From positions 682,001 to 746,000 of the forward strand of contig NZ_CP066801.1 in NCBI RefSeq assembly GCF_016598575.1: 64,000 nucleotides of DNA, written 5' to 3'. Source of the DNA: Streptomyces sp. HSG2 (GTDB lineage: Bacteria; Actinomycetota; Actinomycetes; Streptomycetales; Streptomycetaceae). Position numbers and translations under genes: made by a program. The notes beneath the pieces were generated by a model. The model was not told the origin of the DNA, did no database searches, and saw nothing but the letters and a program-made list of their open reading frames with translations. Of this stretch, positions 9,052-18,027 are shown piece by piece; position 1 is the first letter of the stretch, and each line of letters starts with the position of its first letter.

Positions 9052-9088
9052 ACGGGGTGTCATCCAGGAGAAACAGATCACACCCCGT
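9052..9088 (+). terminator. Stem-loop at the end of the ethylmalonyl-CoA operon
   Basis: Perfect 9-bp inverted repeat ACGGGGTGT / ACACCCCGT with a 19-nt loop, starting 10 bp after the last stop codon. Probable terminator; it could also be a regulatory dyad for psd. Confidence 0.6.
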
Positions 9089-9122
9089 GGGCGCTCTTCG
9101 GCCGCCGACTCGGCTTTCCGAC

Positions 9123-9153
9123 TTACCCAGTTGCCCCCCGGAGCCGCTACGAT
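9123..9153 (+). promoter_or_regulatory. Candidate promoter for psd-pssA
   Basis: A good -10 hexamer TACGAT (9148-9153) preceded by TTACCC (9123-9128) at a wide 19-bp spacing, 58 bp before the psd start. Only the -10 is convincing. Confidence 0.35.
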
Positions 9154-9210
9154 CGCCGGAAAGCCGCCGTCCCCGTCGAAGCGCGGCCTTATCCGCTACG
9201 AAGGTCATCC

Positions 9211-9867
9211 ATGCCCCACAGCCCAACCTCTGCACCTCGCGACAGCCTCGGTGGCGTACGCCTCGCGCGCGGAGCATCGCCGTGGCTCCTGCCGACCGTC
9301 GCCACCGCGGCCGTCAGCCTGGTCCGCGCCCGCCGCTCGGGAGCCGCCAAGGCCGTCGCCGTCCCCGCCACCGCGCTCGCCGCGGGCATGCTGTGGTTCT
9401 TCCGGGACCCCGAACGCGAGATCACGGCGGGCCGGGTCGTCTCTCCGGCCGACGGCGTGGTGCAGAGCATCATGCCCTGGCGGGACGGTCGCACCCGGGT
9501 CGCCATCTTCATGAGCCCGCTGAACGTGCACGTCAACCGCGCCCCACTGGCCGGCACCGTGACCTCGGTCGAGCACGTGCCCGGGGGTTTCGTTCCCGCC
9601 TTCAACAAGGAGAGCGAGAACAACGAGCGGGTGGTGTGGCATTTCGACACCGAACTGGGCGACATCGAGATGGTCCAGATCGCCGGTGCCGTGGCCCGTC
9701 GCATCGTCCCCTACCTGCCCAGGGGCAGCAAGGTCGAACAGGGTGACCGGATCGGCCTCATCCGCTTCGGCTCACGGGTCGACCTGTATCTGCCCGAGGG
9801 CGTGGAGGTGGCCGTGGAAGTCGGCGAGAAGACGGTGGCGGGGGTGACCCGCCTTGACCGTGATTGA
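9211..9867 (+). CDS. psd: Phosphatidylserine decarboxylase, short archaeal/actinobacterial type
   Basis: Decarboxylates phosphatidylserine to phosphatidylethanolamine at the membrane. The 218-residue proenzyme carries the self-cleavage site as FGSR near its C-terminus; cleavage between Gly187 and Ser188 would create the pyruvoyl cofactor on the small alpha chain. Other family segments are FFRDPER, SPADGVV, FMSPLNVHVNRAP and NNERVVWHF. A hydrophobic N-terminal segment (about residues 25-65) should anchor it. ATG 9211 has AAGG six bases upstream. The gene overlaps pssA, which makes its substrate, so synthesis and decarboxylation of PS are coupled. Confidence 0.95.
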   Translation: MPHSPTSAPRDSLGGVRLARGASPWLLPTVATAAVSLVRARRSGAAKAVAVPATALAAGMLWFFRDPEREITAGRVVSPADGVVQSIMPWRDGRTRVAIFMSPLNVHVNRAPLAGTVTSVEHVPGGFVPAFNKESENNERVVWHFDTELGDIEMVQIAGAVARRIVPYLPRGSKVEQGDRIGLIRFGSRVDLYLPEGVEVAVEVGEKTVAGVTRLDRD

Positions 9868-10705
9868 CCCGGAGCCCAAGGCGGGCTGGGTCCCGGAGGC
9901 CGACGAGGCCGACGACGAGGAGATGCCGCTCTCACTGCGACTCTCCATAGCCGACACCCTCACCCTGGGTAACGCCACCTGCGGCTTCATGGCCGTGTAC
10001 TTCACCACCACGGGCATCCTGATCCCTCACCTCATGGGGAGCCAGGAGACGGGCATGGCCCGGCACAGCGCGGCCACGGCGGTGATCCTGATGCTGTGCG
10101 CTGCGGTCTTCGACCTCTTCGACGGCCTGGTGGCCCGCAAGCTGCGCAGCTCGCCGATGGGGGCCGAGCTGGACAACCTCTCCGATCTGATCAGCTTCGG
10201 GCTCGCCCCGGCCTACTTCGTCCTCGTCTACGGCATGGTGGCCGACGACGCGCATCAGCGGGTGGCCGCCGTCGGGGCGATCGTGGTGCTCCTGGCGGTG
10301 GTGCTGAGACTCGCGCGGTTCTCGTGCGTCACCGTCAAGGACGGCACCTTCCAGGGCATGCCCTCGCCGTTCGGCGCGCTCACGGTGGTCTCCATCGTCC
10401 TTTTGGAGTTGCCCTTCGCGGCGACACTGCTGGCCATCGTCGGGACCGCCTGGCTCATGGTGAGCCGGGTCGAGTACCCCAAACCGCGCGGGCGGCTCGC
10501 CGTGGCCATGCTGTCGTGGATCGTACTGAGCATGGGGCTGCTGGCTGCCTGGGCCTTCGACGCCCCGAGCGGTCAGCTGCTGCTGCAGACGGGCTGTGCC
10601 CTCCAACTGGTGATGGGCGCGGTGATCCCGCTGTTCGCCACGGCACGCCGGGTCCACCACTTCCGCGGCAACCGGCGGGAGGCGCGCGCCGCGCAGCTGC
10701 CGTAG
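9854..10705 (+). CDS. pssA: CDP-diacylglycerol-serine O-phosphatidyltransferase
   Basis: Makes phosphatidylserine from CDP-diacylglycerol and serine; integral membrane CDP-alcohol phosphatidyltransferase. The 283-residue protein has an acidic N-terminal tail, then multiple membrane helices, with the metal-binding CDP-OH-P signature DLFDGLVARK followed by GAELDNLSD (about residues 88-112). Start TTG 9854 overlaps psd by 14 bases; GTG 9860 is an equally possible start with an 8-base overlap. The overlap implies translational coupling with psd. It is followed by a long perfect stem-loop facing the convergent glycerate kinase gene. Confidence 0.95.
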   Translation: MTVIDPEPKAGWVPEADEADDEEMPLSLRLSIADTLTLGNATCGFMAVYFTTTGILIPHLMGSQETGMARHSAATAVILMLCAAVFDLFDGLVARKLRSSPMGAELDNLSDLISFGLAPAYFVLVYGMVADDAHQRVAAVGAIVVLLAVVLRLARFSCVTVKDGTFQGMPSPFGALTVVSIVLLELPFAATLLAIVGTAWLMVSRVEYPKPRGRLAVAMLSWIVLSMGLLAAWAFDAPSGQLLLQTGCALQLVMGAVIPLFATARRVHHFRGNRREARAAQLP

Positions 10706-10715
10706 CGGAGCGTCC

Positions 10716-10771
10716 GGGTGAGGGCCCCGGTCGGGGAGCGCCGATGCGCTTGCGGACCGGGGCCCTCACCC
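10716..10771. terminator. Bidirectional terminator between pssA and glycerate kinase
   Basis: Perfect 17-bp inverted repeat (arms 10716-10732 and 10755-10771) with a 22-nt loop, lying between convergent genes. The right arm includes the last codons of the glycerate kinase gene. Confidence 0.88.
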
Positions 10772-11983
10772 TTCTCGGGGTACCTCTCCCCGGGCCCTCC
10801 GTCGCTCCGCTCCACCGAGATGGTCGCGGGCCAGCCGTTCGGCCACCCGCTCCACCAACGGCCCCGCCTCGGCCATGCTCCGGGCGGGATCGGGCTCGAC
10901 GTCGGTCAACGGGTACGCCCGGCCGATCCCGAGACGTCGCAGCCGCGACCCCGACAGCGCGAGGCGCCCGCACACCGCCACGACCTCCCTGCCCTCGGCG
11001 CGCGCGGCCGCGGCGACGCCCGCCGGCACCTTGCCGCGCGGAGTCTGCGCGTCCAGCGACCCTTCCCCCGTGATCACCAGGTCCGCGCGTCGGATCGCCT
11101 CGGCACCCCCCAGCACGTCGAGCACGACCTCCACCCCCGGTCGAAAACGCGCCCCCGACAACAACGCCGCGAACCCCAGCCCGCCGCCGGCGCCCGCACC
11201 CGGCGACTCCGCGCACGCCCCGGCTCCCGGGCCGACCACGCCTTCCAGCACCCGGACGAGACGGACGAGCGCCGCGTCGAGGACGCGCACCTCGTCCCGC
11301 GAGGCCCCCTTCTGCGGCCCGTAGACCGCGGCGGCGCCCCGTGGACCGGTCAGTGGATTGTCGACGTCGCCCGCCAGCACCAGCTCCACCCCGGACAGTC
11401 GCGGGTCCGCCCCGGACGGATCCACCGCGGCGAGCATGGTGAGCCCGGCGCCACCCGGGCCCACCGGCGCTCCCTCCGCGTCCAGCAGCCGCCAGCCGAG
11501 AGCGGCCAGCATGCCCGCCCCTCCGTCGGTGCTCGCGCTTCCGCCGACACCGAGCACCACGGTGCGCGCGCCGTCGTCCAGGGCTGCCCGCAGCAGCTCA
11601 CCCGCGCCGTACGTGGTCGCGGTCAGCGGGTGCGCCCGCCCTCCGGGCAGCCGGCCCAGGCCGCCGGCCTGGGCCGTCTCCACCACCGCGGTGTCGCCCC
11701 GCAGCGCGTAGACGGCGACGACCCGGCGGCCGGTGGGCCCGGACACGTGTGCCTCCCGCCGCGCGAAGCCGGCGGCGAGAGCCGCCTCGACCGTGCCCTC
11801 CCCTCCGTCGGCCACGGGCAGCACGGCGACCGGCACGTCCGGTGACGCGCGACGCACCCCAGCGACGACGTGGTGAGCCACCTGGGCACCGGTGAGCGAC
11901 CCTCGGAACTTGTCGACGGCCACCAGCACCCCTCCCCGGCCCTCGGCGCCTTCGCGACCGCTCCTCCTGGGATCTCCGGTCAT
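10766..11983 (-). CDS. Glycerate kinase (GarK/GlxK family)
   Basis: Phosphorylates D-glycerate, feeding it into glycolysis. The 405-residue protein starts after a short polar lead with VLVAVDKFRGSLTGAQVA, the diagnostic N-terminus of the type-1 glycerate kinase family, followed by LPVADGGEGTVEA, GVGGSASTDGGAG and DLVITGEGSLDAQTPRGKVP. ATG 11983 is preceded by a G-rich ribosome-binding region. It is alone on the minus strand, 47 bp from ogt. There is a plausible link with glyoxylate made by the neighbouring ethylmalonyl-CoA pathway (glyoxylate to glycerate), but the carboligase and reductase are not in this window. Confidence 0.93.
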   Translation of the reverse strand: MTGDPRRSGREGAEGRGGVLVAVDKFRGSLTGAQVAHHVVAGVRRASPDVPVAVLPVADGGEGTVEAALAAGFARREAHVSGPTGRRVVAVYALRGDTAVVETAQAGGLGRLPGGRAHPLTATTYGAGELLRAALDDGARTVVLGVGGSASTDGGAGMLAALGWRLLDAEGAPVGPGGAGLTMLAAVDPSGADPRLSGVELVLAGDVDNPLTGPRGAAAVYGPQKGASRDEVRVLDAALVRLVRVLEGVVGPGAGACAESPGAGAGGGLGFAALLSGARFRPGVEVVLDVLGGAEAIRRADLVITGEGSLDAQTPRGKVPAGVAAAARAEGREVVAVCGRLALSGSRLRRLGIGRAYPLTDVEPDPARSMAEAGPLVERVAERLARDHLGGAERRRARGEVPREG

Positions 11984-12035
11984 GTCGTCCCCCCTCCGGC
12001 GCCGGCCTCCGCCACCGCGCCTCCGCCCGACCGGC

Positions 12036-12530
12036 TCAGAACAGCGCCGTCCCGCGTTCGAAGTCCAGCAGCCGCCTCTTGCGTTCCAGACCTCCGCTGT
12101 ACCCGGTCAGCGTGCCGCCGGCTCCGACGACACGGTGGCAGGGTACGACGATGCCGATGGGGTTGCGCCCGTTGGCGAGACCGACCGCCCGCGACCCGCC
12201 CGGGTTGCCCAGCTCCTCCGCCAGTCGCCCGTAGGTACGGGTCTCGCCGTACGGAATGGCGCGCAGGCGGTCCCACACCCTCCGCTGGAACGGCGTCCCG
12301 ATCATGCGAAGCTCCAGGGTGAACTCCTCCAACTCGCCGGCGAAGTAGGACTCCAACTGCTCCACCGCCTCGTCGAAGGGGCGCCGGTCCGGATCGCCGA
12401 GACTCTCCTCGGGGGGACGGTGCCGCTGCCCGGCCATGTACAGCCCGCACAGGACGCCCTCCTCGGCGACCAGGGTGAGGGAGCCGTAGGGGCTGTCGGT
12501 CACGGTGTGCTGTCGTCGCGCGTCGCTCAT
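12036..12530 (-). CDS. ogt: Methylated-DNA-[protein]-cysteine S-methyltransferase
   Basis: Suicide repair of O6-alkylguanine by transfer of the alkyl group to a cysteine. The 164-residue protein has the minor-groove HTH region (FQRRVWDRLRAIPYGETRTY) and the active-site motif PCHRV with acceptor Cys131. The start ATG 12530 was preferred over an upstream in-frame ATG at 12602 because it lies 7 bp after the stop of the Ada-AlkA gene with AGGAAC before it. The two genes therefore form an alkylation-damage operon in the order Ada/AlkA then Ogt. Confidence 0.95.
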   Translation of the reverse strand: MSDARRQHTVTDSPYGSLTLVAEEGVLCGLYMAGQRHRPPEESLGDPDRRPFDEAVEQLESYFAGELEEFTLELRMIGTPFQRRVWDRLRAIPYGETRTYGRLAEELGNPGGSRAVGLANGRNPIGIVVPCHRVVGAGGTLTGYSGGLERKRRLLDFERGTALF

Positions 12531-12537
12531 GGGTTCC

Positions 12538-14019
12538 TCACATGGGAAGGGTGTTGACGGGGTGGTCCTCGGTCGCCCAGAGGTACTGGACGGCGTAGGC
12601 ACGCCAGGGCCGCCAGGCGGCGGCGCGGGTGGTGAGCGCCGCCGGGGTCCCCGGCAGGCCCGCGCGGCGGGCGGCTCTGCGGACGCCGAGGTCGGTGGAG
12701 AGGAAGGCGTCGGGGTCGCCGAGCCCCCGCATCGCGATCACGTCGGCCGTCCAGGGGCCGATGCCGGGCAGGGCCAGCAATCGGGCCCGGGCCCCCGCCC
12801 AGTCGTTCTCGGGGCCCAGGGCGAGGGAGCCGTCCGCGAGAGCGCGCACCAGTCCGGCGAACGTGTCACGGCGGGTCCGAGGCAACGCCAGGGTCGCCGG
12901 GTCCACGTCCGCCAGTGTCGCGGCAGCCGGGAAGAGGCGTGTGAGGCCGCCCTCGGGGTCCTCCACCGGCTCACCGTGCGCGGCGACCAGACGCGCCGCG
13001 TGGGTACGGGCGGCGGCGGTGGACACCTGTTGTCCGAGGACCGCGCGGACCGCGAACTCCTCCTCGTCCACCGTGCGTGGCACCCGGCGTCCGGGGGCCC
13101 GGGCGACGAGCGGCGCCAGCAGGGGGTCGTCGCGTAGTTGCGCGTCCACCGCGACCGGGTCCGCGTCCAGGTCAAGGAGCCTGCGGCAGCGGCTGACGGC
13201 CGTGGTCAGGTCTCGCGGGTCGCTGAGCACGAGCCGGCAGGCGATGTGGTCGGGGGCCGGTGACAGCGCCACGATGCCGTGGCCGTACGGCAGGCGCAGC
13301 GTCCGACGGTAGGCGCCGTCGCGCCACTCCTCCACCCCCGGTACGGCCGTGGCGACCAGATGCCCGAAGAGGTTGTCCGGATGGAGGGGGGTCCTGAAGG
13401 GCAGCCGGAGGGTGAGCGCGCCGGTGGTGCCGCTCGCCCCGGGACCGGGCGCCCGGCCGCGCAGCTCCCCCGGGCTGAGGGCGAAGACCTGCCGGACGGT
13501 GTCGTTGAAGGCGCGCACGGAGGAGAAGCCCGCCGCGAAGGCGATCCGCGCCATGGGCAGCCGGGTGGTCTCCACCAGCACCCTGGCCGTCTGGGCCCGT
13601 TGGGCGCGGGCCAGCGCCAGCGGACCGGCCCCCAGTTCCGCGAGCAACTGGCGCTCGATCTGCCGGGTGCTGTACCCGAGCCGCCGGGCCAGGCCGGGCA
13701 CGCCCTCGCGATCGATCACGCCGTCGGCGATCAGTCGCATGGCGCGTGCGGTGAGGTCCGCGCGACCGTTCCACTCCGGCGAGCCGGGGCTGGTGTCGGG
13801 GCGGCACCGCTTGCAGGCCCGGAACCCGGCCTGCTGGCAGGCTGCCGCACTGGGGTGGAAGGTCATGTTCTCCGGTCGGGGGACGACCGCCGGGCAGCTC
13901 GGTCGGCAGTAGATCCCGGTGGTCAGGACAGCGGTGTAGAACCAGCCGTCGAACCGCGCGTCCTTGGAACGGACCGCCCGCGAACAGCGCTCGGCGTCAC
14001 TGTGCATGCCCTTGTGCAT
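12538..14019 (-). CDS. Ada-type methyl-sensing regulator fused to AlkA-like 3-methyladenine DNA glycosylase
   Basis: A 493-residue bifunctional alkylation-response protein. Residues 1-75 form the Ada metal-binding domain with the four zinc cysteines Cys38, Cys42, Cys69 and Cys72, matching the spacing of E. coli Ada, where Cys38 accepts methyl from phosphotriesters. An AraC-type double HTH follows (about 85-185). Residues about 200-490 are an AlkA-like glycosylase with the helix-hairpin-helix segment LPGIGPWTADVIAMRG and the catalytic Asp443 in FLSTD. The fusion should both sense methylation, activate the operon and excise alkylated bases. There is no O6-methyltransferase domain in it; that activity is supplied by the next gene. 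Confidence 0.94.
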   Translation of the reverse strand: MHKGMHSDAERCSRAVRSKDARFDGWFYTAVLTTGIYCRPSCPAVVPRPENMTFHPSAAACQQAGFRACKRCRPDTSPGSPEWNGRADLTARAMRLIADGVIDREGVPGLARRLGYSTRQIERQLLAELGAGPLALARAQRAQTARVLVETTRLPMARIAFAAGFSSVRAFNDTVRQVFALSPGELRGRAPGPGASGTTGALTLRLPFRTPLHPDNLFGHLVATAVPGVEEWRDGAYRRTLRLPYGHGIVALSPAPDHIACRLVLSDPRDLTTAVSRCRRLLDLDADPVAVDAQLRDDPLLAPLVARAPGRRVPRTVDEEEFAVRAVLGQQVSTAAARTHAARLVAAHGEPVEDPEGGLTRLFPAAATLADVDPATLALPRTRRDTFAGLVRALADGSLALGPENDWAGARARLLALPGIGPWTADVIAMRGLGDPDAFLSTDLGVRRAARRAGLPGTPAALTTRAAAWRPWRAYAVQYLWATEDHPVNTLPM

Positions 14020-14160
14020 AGGTCCAGGATGTCCCAGGGAACCCGTCGAGGCCGGCAGGAATGCGACATGAGGCTCACCACTGCGGACGCGTGCGGCCGT
14101 CCGTCTTCGACGGCCGGGCCCCCGCCCACGCGCCCCGGGCCCACCGGTGATCCGGCGCGC

Positions 14161-15702
14161 TCAGGCGTCCCGGACGCCGGGCCGCCCCGCCCGGCGCACT
14201 CCCGCCCACACACAGCACGCCGCGAGAAAGAACGCGAGACCGGTCGCGCGGGCGGCCGAGGGCATGGCGTGTGTCAGGGCCGCCCCGACTACCACGACGA
14301 CGACCCCGTCGAACTGCCAGAGCAGCAGACGCGGCCCGGAGAGGTCGCCCATCGGGGTGGGGAGGGGCGTCAGCAAGCGAAGCGGCAGGTGCGACTTCAT
14401 CTCCCGCAGATACCGCGCGCCGAGGACCAGGACGGCCGAACCCGCGATCAGAAGGCAGGTCTCCCCCGGCGAGCGCTCCCCGGCCGGCCACCGCGCCGCT
14501 GTCGTGAGGGCCGCGGCCGACGCCATGACGGTCACCACGACGAGGAGGGGCCAGGCCAGCGCCTCGACGCACCGTGTCCACCAGCCGCCGCCGAACAGTG
14601 GGGGGAGCGTCGACTGGTCACGCACGTCGCGCCAGGCCTCGCTCACCCAACCCGCTCCCAGATACGCCAGGAACGCGCCCGACACCCAGAGCCACGCCGC
14701 CGGACCACCCGCGCCTTCGGCGGCGCCCACCGCCGACAGGACTCCGGCCGCCGCCGTCAGGGCGATGCCCGCCCCCGTGCGCCCGGGGGTGCGCGCGGCC
14801 CGCACCGCGCCCCGGGACAACGGCCCCCGGGGTCGTCCGTCCGGCCTCAGCAGCGAGCCGCCGAGCCCACGCGGCTCGGGACGGTAGAGGTCGAGCGCGT
14901 GATGCGCGGTACCGGTGACCGTGTAGGTGCGGGCCTGGTCCGCGCGAGCCGACCAGCGGACCAGGAGGCCGAGGTCGACCTGGGTCGCCGACCGTAGGGC
15001 GAGCCGCCCGACCACCGCCGCCGTGACGGCCGGCGCGCTCGCCGCGATCCACGCGCCGGTGACGCCCTCCCCGAGGAGACGTCCGGTCGTCGCGACGGTG
15101 AGACCTCCCGCACCCACCAGTGCGGCCAGGGCGAGGTTCTCGGGTACCGTCCGCACCTGCCCCCAGAGCCACGCGGTGGCCGCGAGGGCCGCCGCCCCCA
15201 GAAGCGGCAGGGCCGCGACCGCCGCGACGGCCGGTCGATCGAGAGCGTCGGTGCCGAGATGGACACCGAGACCGCCCAGGACGAGGACACACCCGGCCAT
15301 CGAGGCGAGGCGACGCCGGGCGACCGGGCCCAGGTACTCCTCCGGGGGAAGGTCGGTCGAGACGAAGACGTGCAGCGGGAGCGGCGGGAGGAGCAGCGGA
15401 CCCCAGATCCGACCGGCGATCTGCGCCGCCCAGCACACCGGGGCGGCGGCGACGCACAGCGCGGTCGCCGCCGAGGCGGGGGACGTCAGGGAGACGGGGG
15501 CCTCGGCGCGACTCGCGGCGTGGAGGGCCGGTATCAGGAAGAACCCGGCGAAGAGGGCGAGGAGGTACAGCGTGAACAGCCGGTCCCGGACCGTGACGTC
15601 GCCGTCCGCGCGACGGAGCCGGCGTCGTACGGCACGGACGCGTTCCCGGGGGGCGGGGCAGACCGACGGACCGCCTTCGGTCGTGGCGGCTCGCGACCTC
15701 AC
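14161..15702 (-). CDS. Polytopic membrane protein, probable ABC exporter permease (DUF6297-like)
   Basis: A 513-residue protein with about ten or more hydrophobic stretches (for example RLFTLYLLALFAGFFLIPA and VVVVVVGAALTHAMP) and no soluble domain. It is encoded immediately after an ABC ATPase, and the GTG start at 15702 overlaps the ATPase stop as GTGA, so the two products almost certainly form one transporter. I recognise it only as resembling the DUF6297 family of actinobacterial permease-like proteins. The cargo is unknown; the neighbours (DNA repair, an amine-oxidase-type enzyme) give no clue. An upstream start in the same frame (15879) would overlap the ATPase gene extensively and is less likely. 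Confidence 0.78.
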   Translation of the reverse strand: MRSRAATTEGGPSVCPAPRERVRAVRRRLRRADGDVTVRDRLFTLYLLALFAGFFLIPALHAASRAEAPVSLTSPASAATALCVAAAPVCWAAQIAGRIWGPLLLPPLPLHVFVSTDLPPEEYLGPVARRRLASMAGCVLVLGGLGVHLGTDALDRPAVAAVAALPLLGAAALAATAWLWGQVRTVPENLALAALVGAGGLTVATTGRLLGEGVTGAWIAASAPAVTAAVVGRLALRSATQVDLGLLVRWSARADQARTYTVTGTAHHALDLYRPEPRGLGGSLLRPDGRPRGPLSRGAVRAARTPGRTGAGIALTAAAGVLSAVGAAEGAGGPAAWLWVSGAFLAYLGAGWVSEAWRDVRDQSTLPPLFGGGWWTRCVEALAWPLLVVVTVMASAAALTTAARWPAGERSPGETCLLIAGSAVLVLGARYLREMKSHLPLRLLTPLPTPMGDLSGPRLLLWQFDGVVVVVVGAALTHAMPSAARATGLAFFLAACCVWAGVRRAGRPGVRDA

Positions 15703-16331
15703 ACCAACTCCACGCGTCCGTGGCAGGCCTCGATCAGGACGGGATCGTGGGTGGCGAGCAGGAACGCGGTCCCACGGGCGGCGCGTTCGGCGATCAAGTC
15801 TGCCACGCGGGCGAGGTGAAGGCGGTCCAGATGCCGCTCGGGCTCGTCCAAGAGGACGAGATCGGCCGGGCGGACGCACGTCATGGCCAGCGAGAACAGC
15901 TGGGCCTGACCCGAGGACAGCTGGTGGGGGAAACGCCTTGTCGAAGACCCCAGCCCGAGTCGCTCCACGACGGCTTCTGTTCGGCCGACGGTGTCCGGGG
16001 TGTCGCCGTACCAGGACGCGGCGACCAGGGTGATCTGCTCACCGACCGTCATGTCACGCGCGATCGGTATCGGCTCCACGAGCGAGGCCACGAGCCGCCG
16101 ATACCGGCGATCGGTCGGATCCGGGGCCTCGCCCAGCACCGAACAGGAACCCGCGGTGAGGCGTCGAGCGCCCAGGAGGACCCGCAGCAGTGTCGTCTTC
16201 CCCGCCCCGTTGCCGCCGGTGACACACCAGCACTCGCCGGCCCCGATCCGCAGGGTGGTCGGCGGGAGGAGCGTGGCCCCGTCCGCGGTCACCGTGGCGC
16301 CCTCGGCCACGACCATGGGTGCTCCGACCAT
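15699..16331 (-). CDS. ABC transporter ATP-binding protein
   Basis: A 210-residue single nucleotide-binding domain: Walker A GGNGAGKTT (about 39-47), Q-loop region (SLVEPIP), signature LSSGQ, Walker B LVLLDEPE and H-switch LATHDPV. The short length and absence of a substrate-binding gene suggest export rather than import. It is translationally coupled to the membrane protein that follows. Upstream, TAGAGT (16370-16365 on this strand) is a good -10 about 34 bp before the ATG, so the pair may have its own promoter; no clear -35 is visible. Confidence 0.9.
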   Translation of the reverse strand: MVGAPMVVAEGATVTADGATLLPPTTLRIGAGECWCVTGGNGAGKTTLLRVLLGARRLTAGSCSVLGEAPDPTDRRYRRLVASLVEPIPIARDMTVGEQITLVAASWYGDTPDTVGRTEAVVERLGLGSSTRRFPHQLSSGQAQLFSLAMTCVRPADLVLLDEPERHLDRLHLARVADLIAERAARGTAFLLATHDPVLIEACHGRVELV

Positions 16332-16495
16332 GTCCCCTCCCCCGAGCCGACGGCGTGGACGCTCACTCTAGCGGCGCTCTTCACGGCGACACCGACCCTG
16401 GCGGGCCGACCGCGGGACTCGGAGATCGACGCCGCGCGCCTCGATGGACCCGACCGCCGACAGCGGAGCCTCGCGCGGCAGCCGTTCGACCCCGG

Positions 16496-17914
16496 TCAGC
16501 TACGCCGCAGTTGCCGCCACACCGCCTTGGCGGCGTTGTGACCGGACATGCCGTGCACGCCGGGGCCGGGCGGGGTGGCCGACGAACAGATGAAGACCGC
16601 CGGGTGCGGCGTCGAGTAGGGGAAGAGCGTGGGCCTGGGACGCAAAAGGAGTTGAAGACCGGAGACGGCTCCGGCGGCGATGTCCCCGCCGACGTAGTTG
16701 GCGTTGCGGGCGGCCAGCTCCGGAGGGCCGGCCGTGGCGCGTGCGAGCACACGGTCGCGGAATCCGGGGGCGAAGCGTTCCAGCTGGCGCTCGACGGCGT
16801 CCGTGAGGTCGCCGGTCCAGCCGGCTGGCACGTGCCCGTACGCCCAGAACACCTGCTTGCCGGCGGGCGCGCGATCGGGGTCGGCGACCCCGGGCTGCAC
16901 CGTGATGAGGAAGGGTCGGTCGGGTGCCCGGCCGGCGCGGGAAACGGCGTACAACGCGGTGCCGATCTCGGTGCTGTCGGCGCCGATCTGGACCGTGCCG
17001 GCGGTACGCGCCTCGGCGGCGGTCCACGGGACCGGGCCGTCCAGCGCATAATCGATCTTGAACACGCCCGGCCCGTAGCGGTAGCCGGAGCAGTACCGAC
17101 CCAGCCCCGCGATCCGGGCCAGCGCCGTGGGCGAGGTGTCGAAGACGTAGGCGCGGGCCGGCGGCAGGTCGTCCAGCCGCTTGACCTCGAAGTCGGTGTG
17201 CACCACCCCGCCGAGTTCGCGGAGGTACCCGGCGAGGGCGTCGGAGACCGACTGCGAGCCGCCGCGGGCCACGGGCCAACCCCGGGCGTGCGCGGCCAGG
17301 GCGAAGACCAACCCGACGGACCCCGTCGCGAAACCGCTGAGCGGTGCCATCACGTGCGCGACGAGCCCGGCGATGAGGGTCCGCGCCCTCTCCTCCCGGA
17401 AGCGGCGCATCAGCCAGGTGGCGGGCGGCAGTCCGGTCAGCCCGAACCGGGCCAGGGTGATCGGGTCTCGGGGAAGCGCGCTCGACGGCAGGGACATGAA
17501 GTCCCGGGCGAGGGTGTCCCACCGAGGCAGGAAGGATTCGATCAACCGGCGGTAGGTGCCCGCGTCGCGAGGTCCGAAGGAGGCCGCCGTCTCGGCGACC
17601 GAGCGCGAGAGCACCGCCGCGGTGCCGTCCGGGAAGGGGTGCGCCATGGGCAAGGGGGCGTGAAGCCACTCCAGTCCGTGGCGCTCCAGCGGCATCCGGC
17701 GGAACGCCGGGGAGTTCACACCGAGGGGATGGGCCGCCGAGCACGGGTCGTGACGGAACCCGGGCAGGGTCAGCTCCTCGGTACGGGCCCCGCCCCCGAT
17801 GGTCTCCCTGGCCTCGAAGACGGCGACCGACAGTCCTCGGCGCGCCAGTTCGACAGCGGCCGTCAGGCCGTTGGGCCCGGCCCCCACCACGACGGCGTCC
17901 CACATCGACGGCAC
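16496..17914 (-). CDS. FAD-dependent phytoene dehydrogenase-like oxidoreductase
   Basis: A 472-residue flavoprotein of the CrtI/amine-oxidase superfamily: dinucleotide-binding motif [20 protein letters not shown] at the extreme N-terminus, [14 protein letters not shown], and a C-terminal FAD segment [13 protein letters not shown]. It is not part of the carotenoid cluster at the right end of the window and lacks crt neighbours, so the substrate is unknown; members of this subgroup are annotated as COG1233 in many actinomycetes. Start GTG 17914 was chosen for the AAGGGG seven bases upstream; ATG 17905 three codons in is an alternative, while the ATG at 18022 would add a low-complexity tail. Confidence 0.88.
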   Translation of the reverse strand: MPSMWDAVVVGAGPNGLTAAVELARRGLSVAVFEARETIGGGARTEELTLPGFRHDPCSAAHPLGVNSPAFRRMPLERHGLEWLHAPLPMAHPFPDGTAAVLSRSVAETAASFGPRDAGTYRRLIESFLPRWDTLARDFMSLPSSALPRDPITLARFGLTGLPPATWLMRRFREERARTLIAGLVAHVMAPLSGFATGSVGLVFALAAHARGWPVARGGSQSVSDALAGYLRELGGVVHTDFEVKRLDDLPPARAYVFDTSPTALARIAGLGRYCSGYRYGPGVFKIDYALDGPVPWTAAEARTAGTVQIGADSTEIGTALYAVSRAGRAPDRPFLITVQPGVADPDRAPAGKQVFWAYGHVPAGWTGDLTDAVERQLERFAPGFRDRVLARATAGPPELAARNANYVGGDIAAGAVSGLQLLLRPRPTLFPYSTPHPAVFICSSATPPGPGVHGMSGHNAAKAVWRQLRRS

Positions 17915-17997
17915 CTGCGACCCCTTCGTCGGCCGATGGCTACTGGCTCCAGGATAGGCCGCCGCTTCCTGGGGGGTGCGCCCGCCGCGAGGCCTCT

Positions 17998-18025
17998 CGG
18001 GCACCCGAGGCACCCGAGGCACCCG
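17998..18025. repeat. Short tandem repeat GCACCCGAG
   Basis: Three near-perfect 9-bp units in tandem in the gap between the oxidoreductase and inositol-phosphatase genes, just before the latter's stop codon. No function assigned. Confidence 0.6.
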
Positions 18026-18027
18026 GG

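Noticed and set aside
9042-9746. Plus-strand frame overlapping psd
   Set aside because: Arg/Pro-rich low-complexity translation in the wrong frame of psd.
16496-17914. CrtI-like gene as part of the carotenoid pathway
   Set aside because: It is over 40 kb from the crt operon, lacks crt neighbours, and the operon has its own complete crtI.
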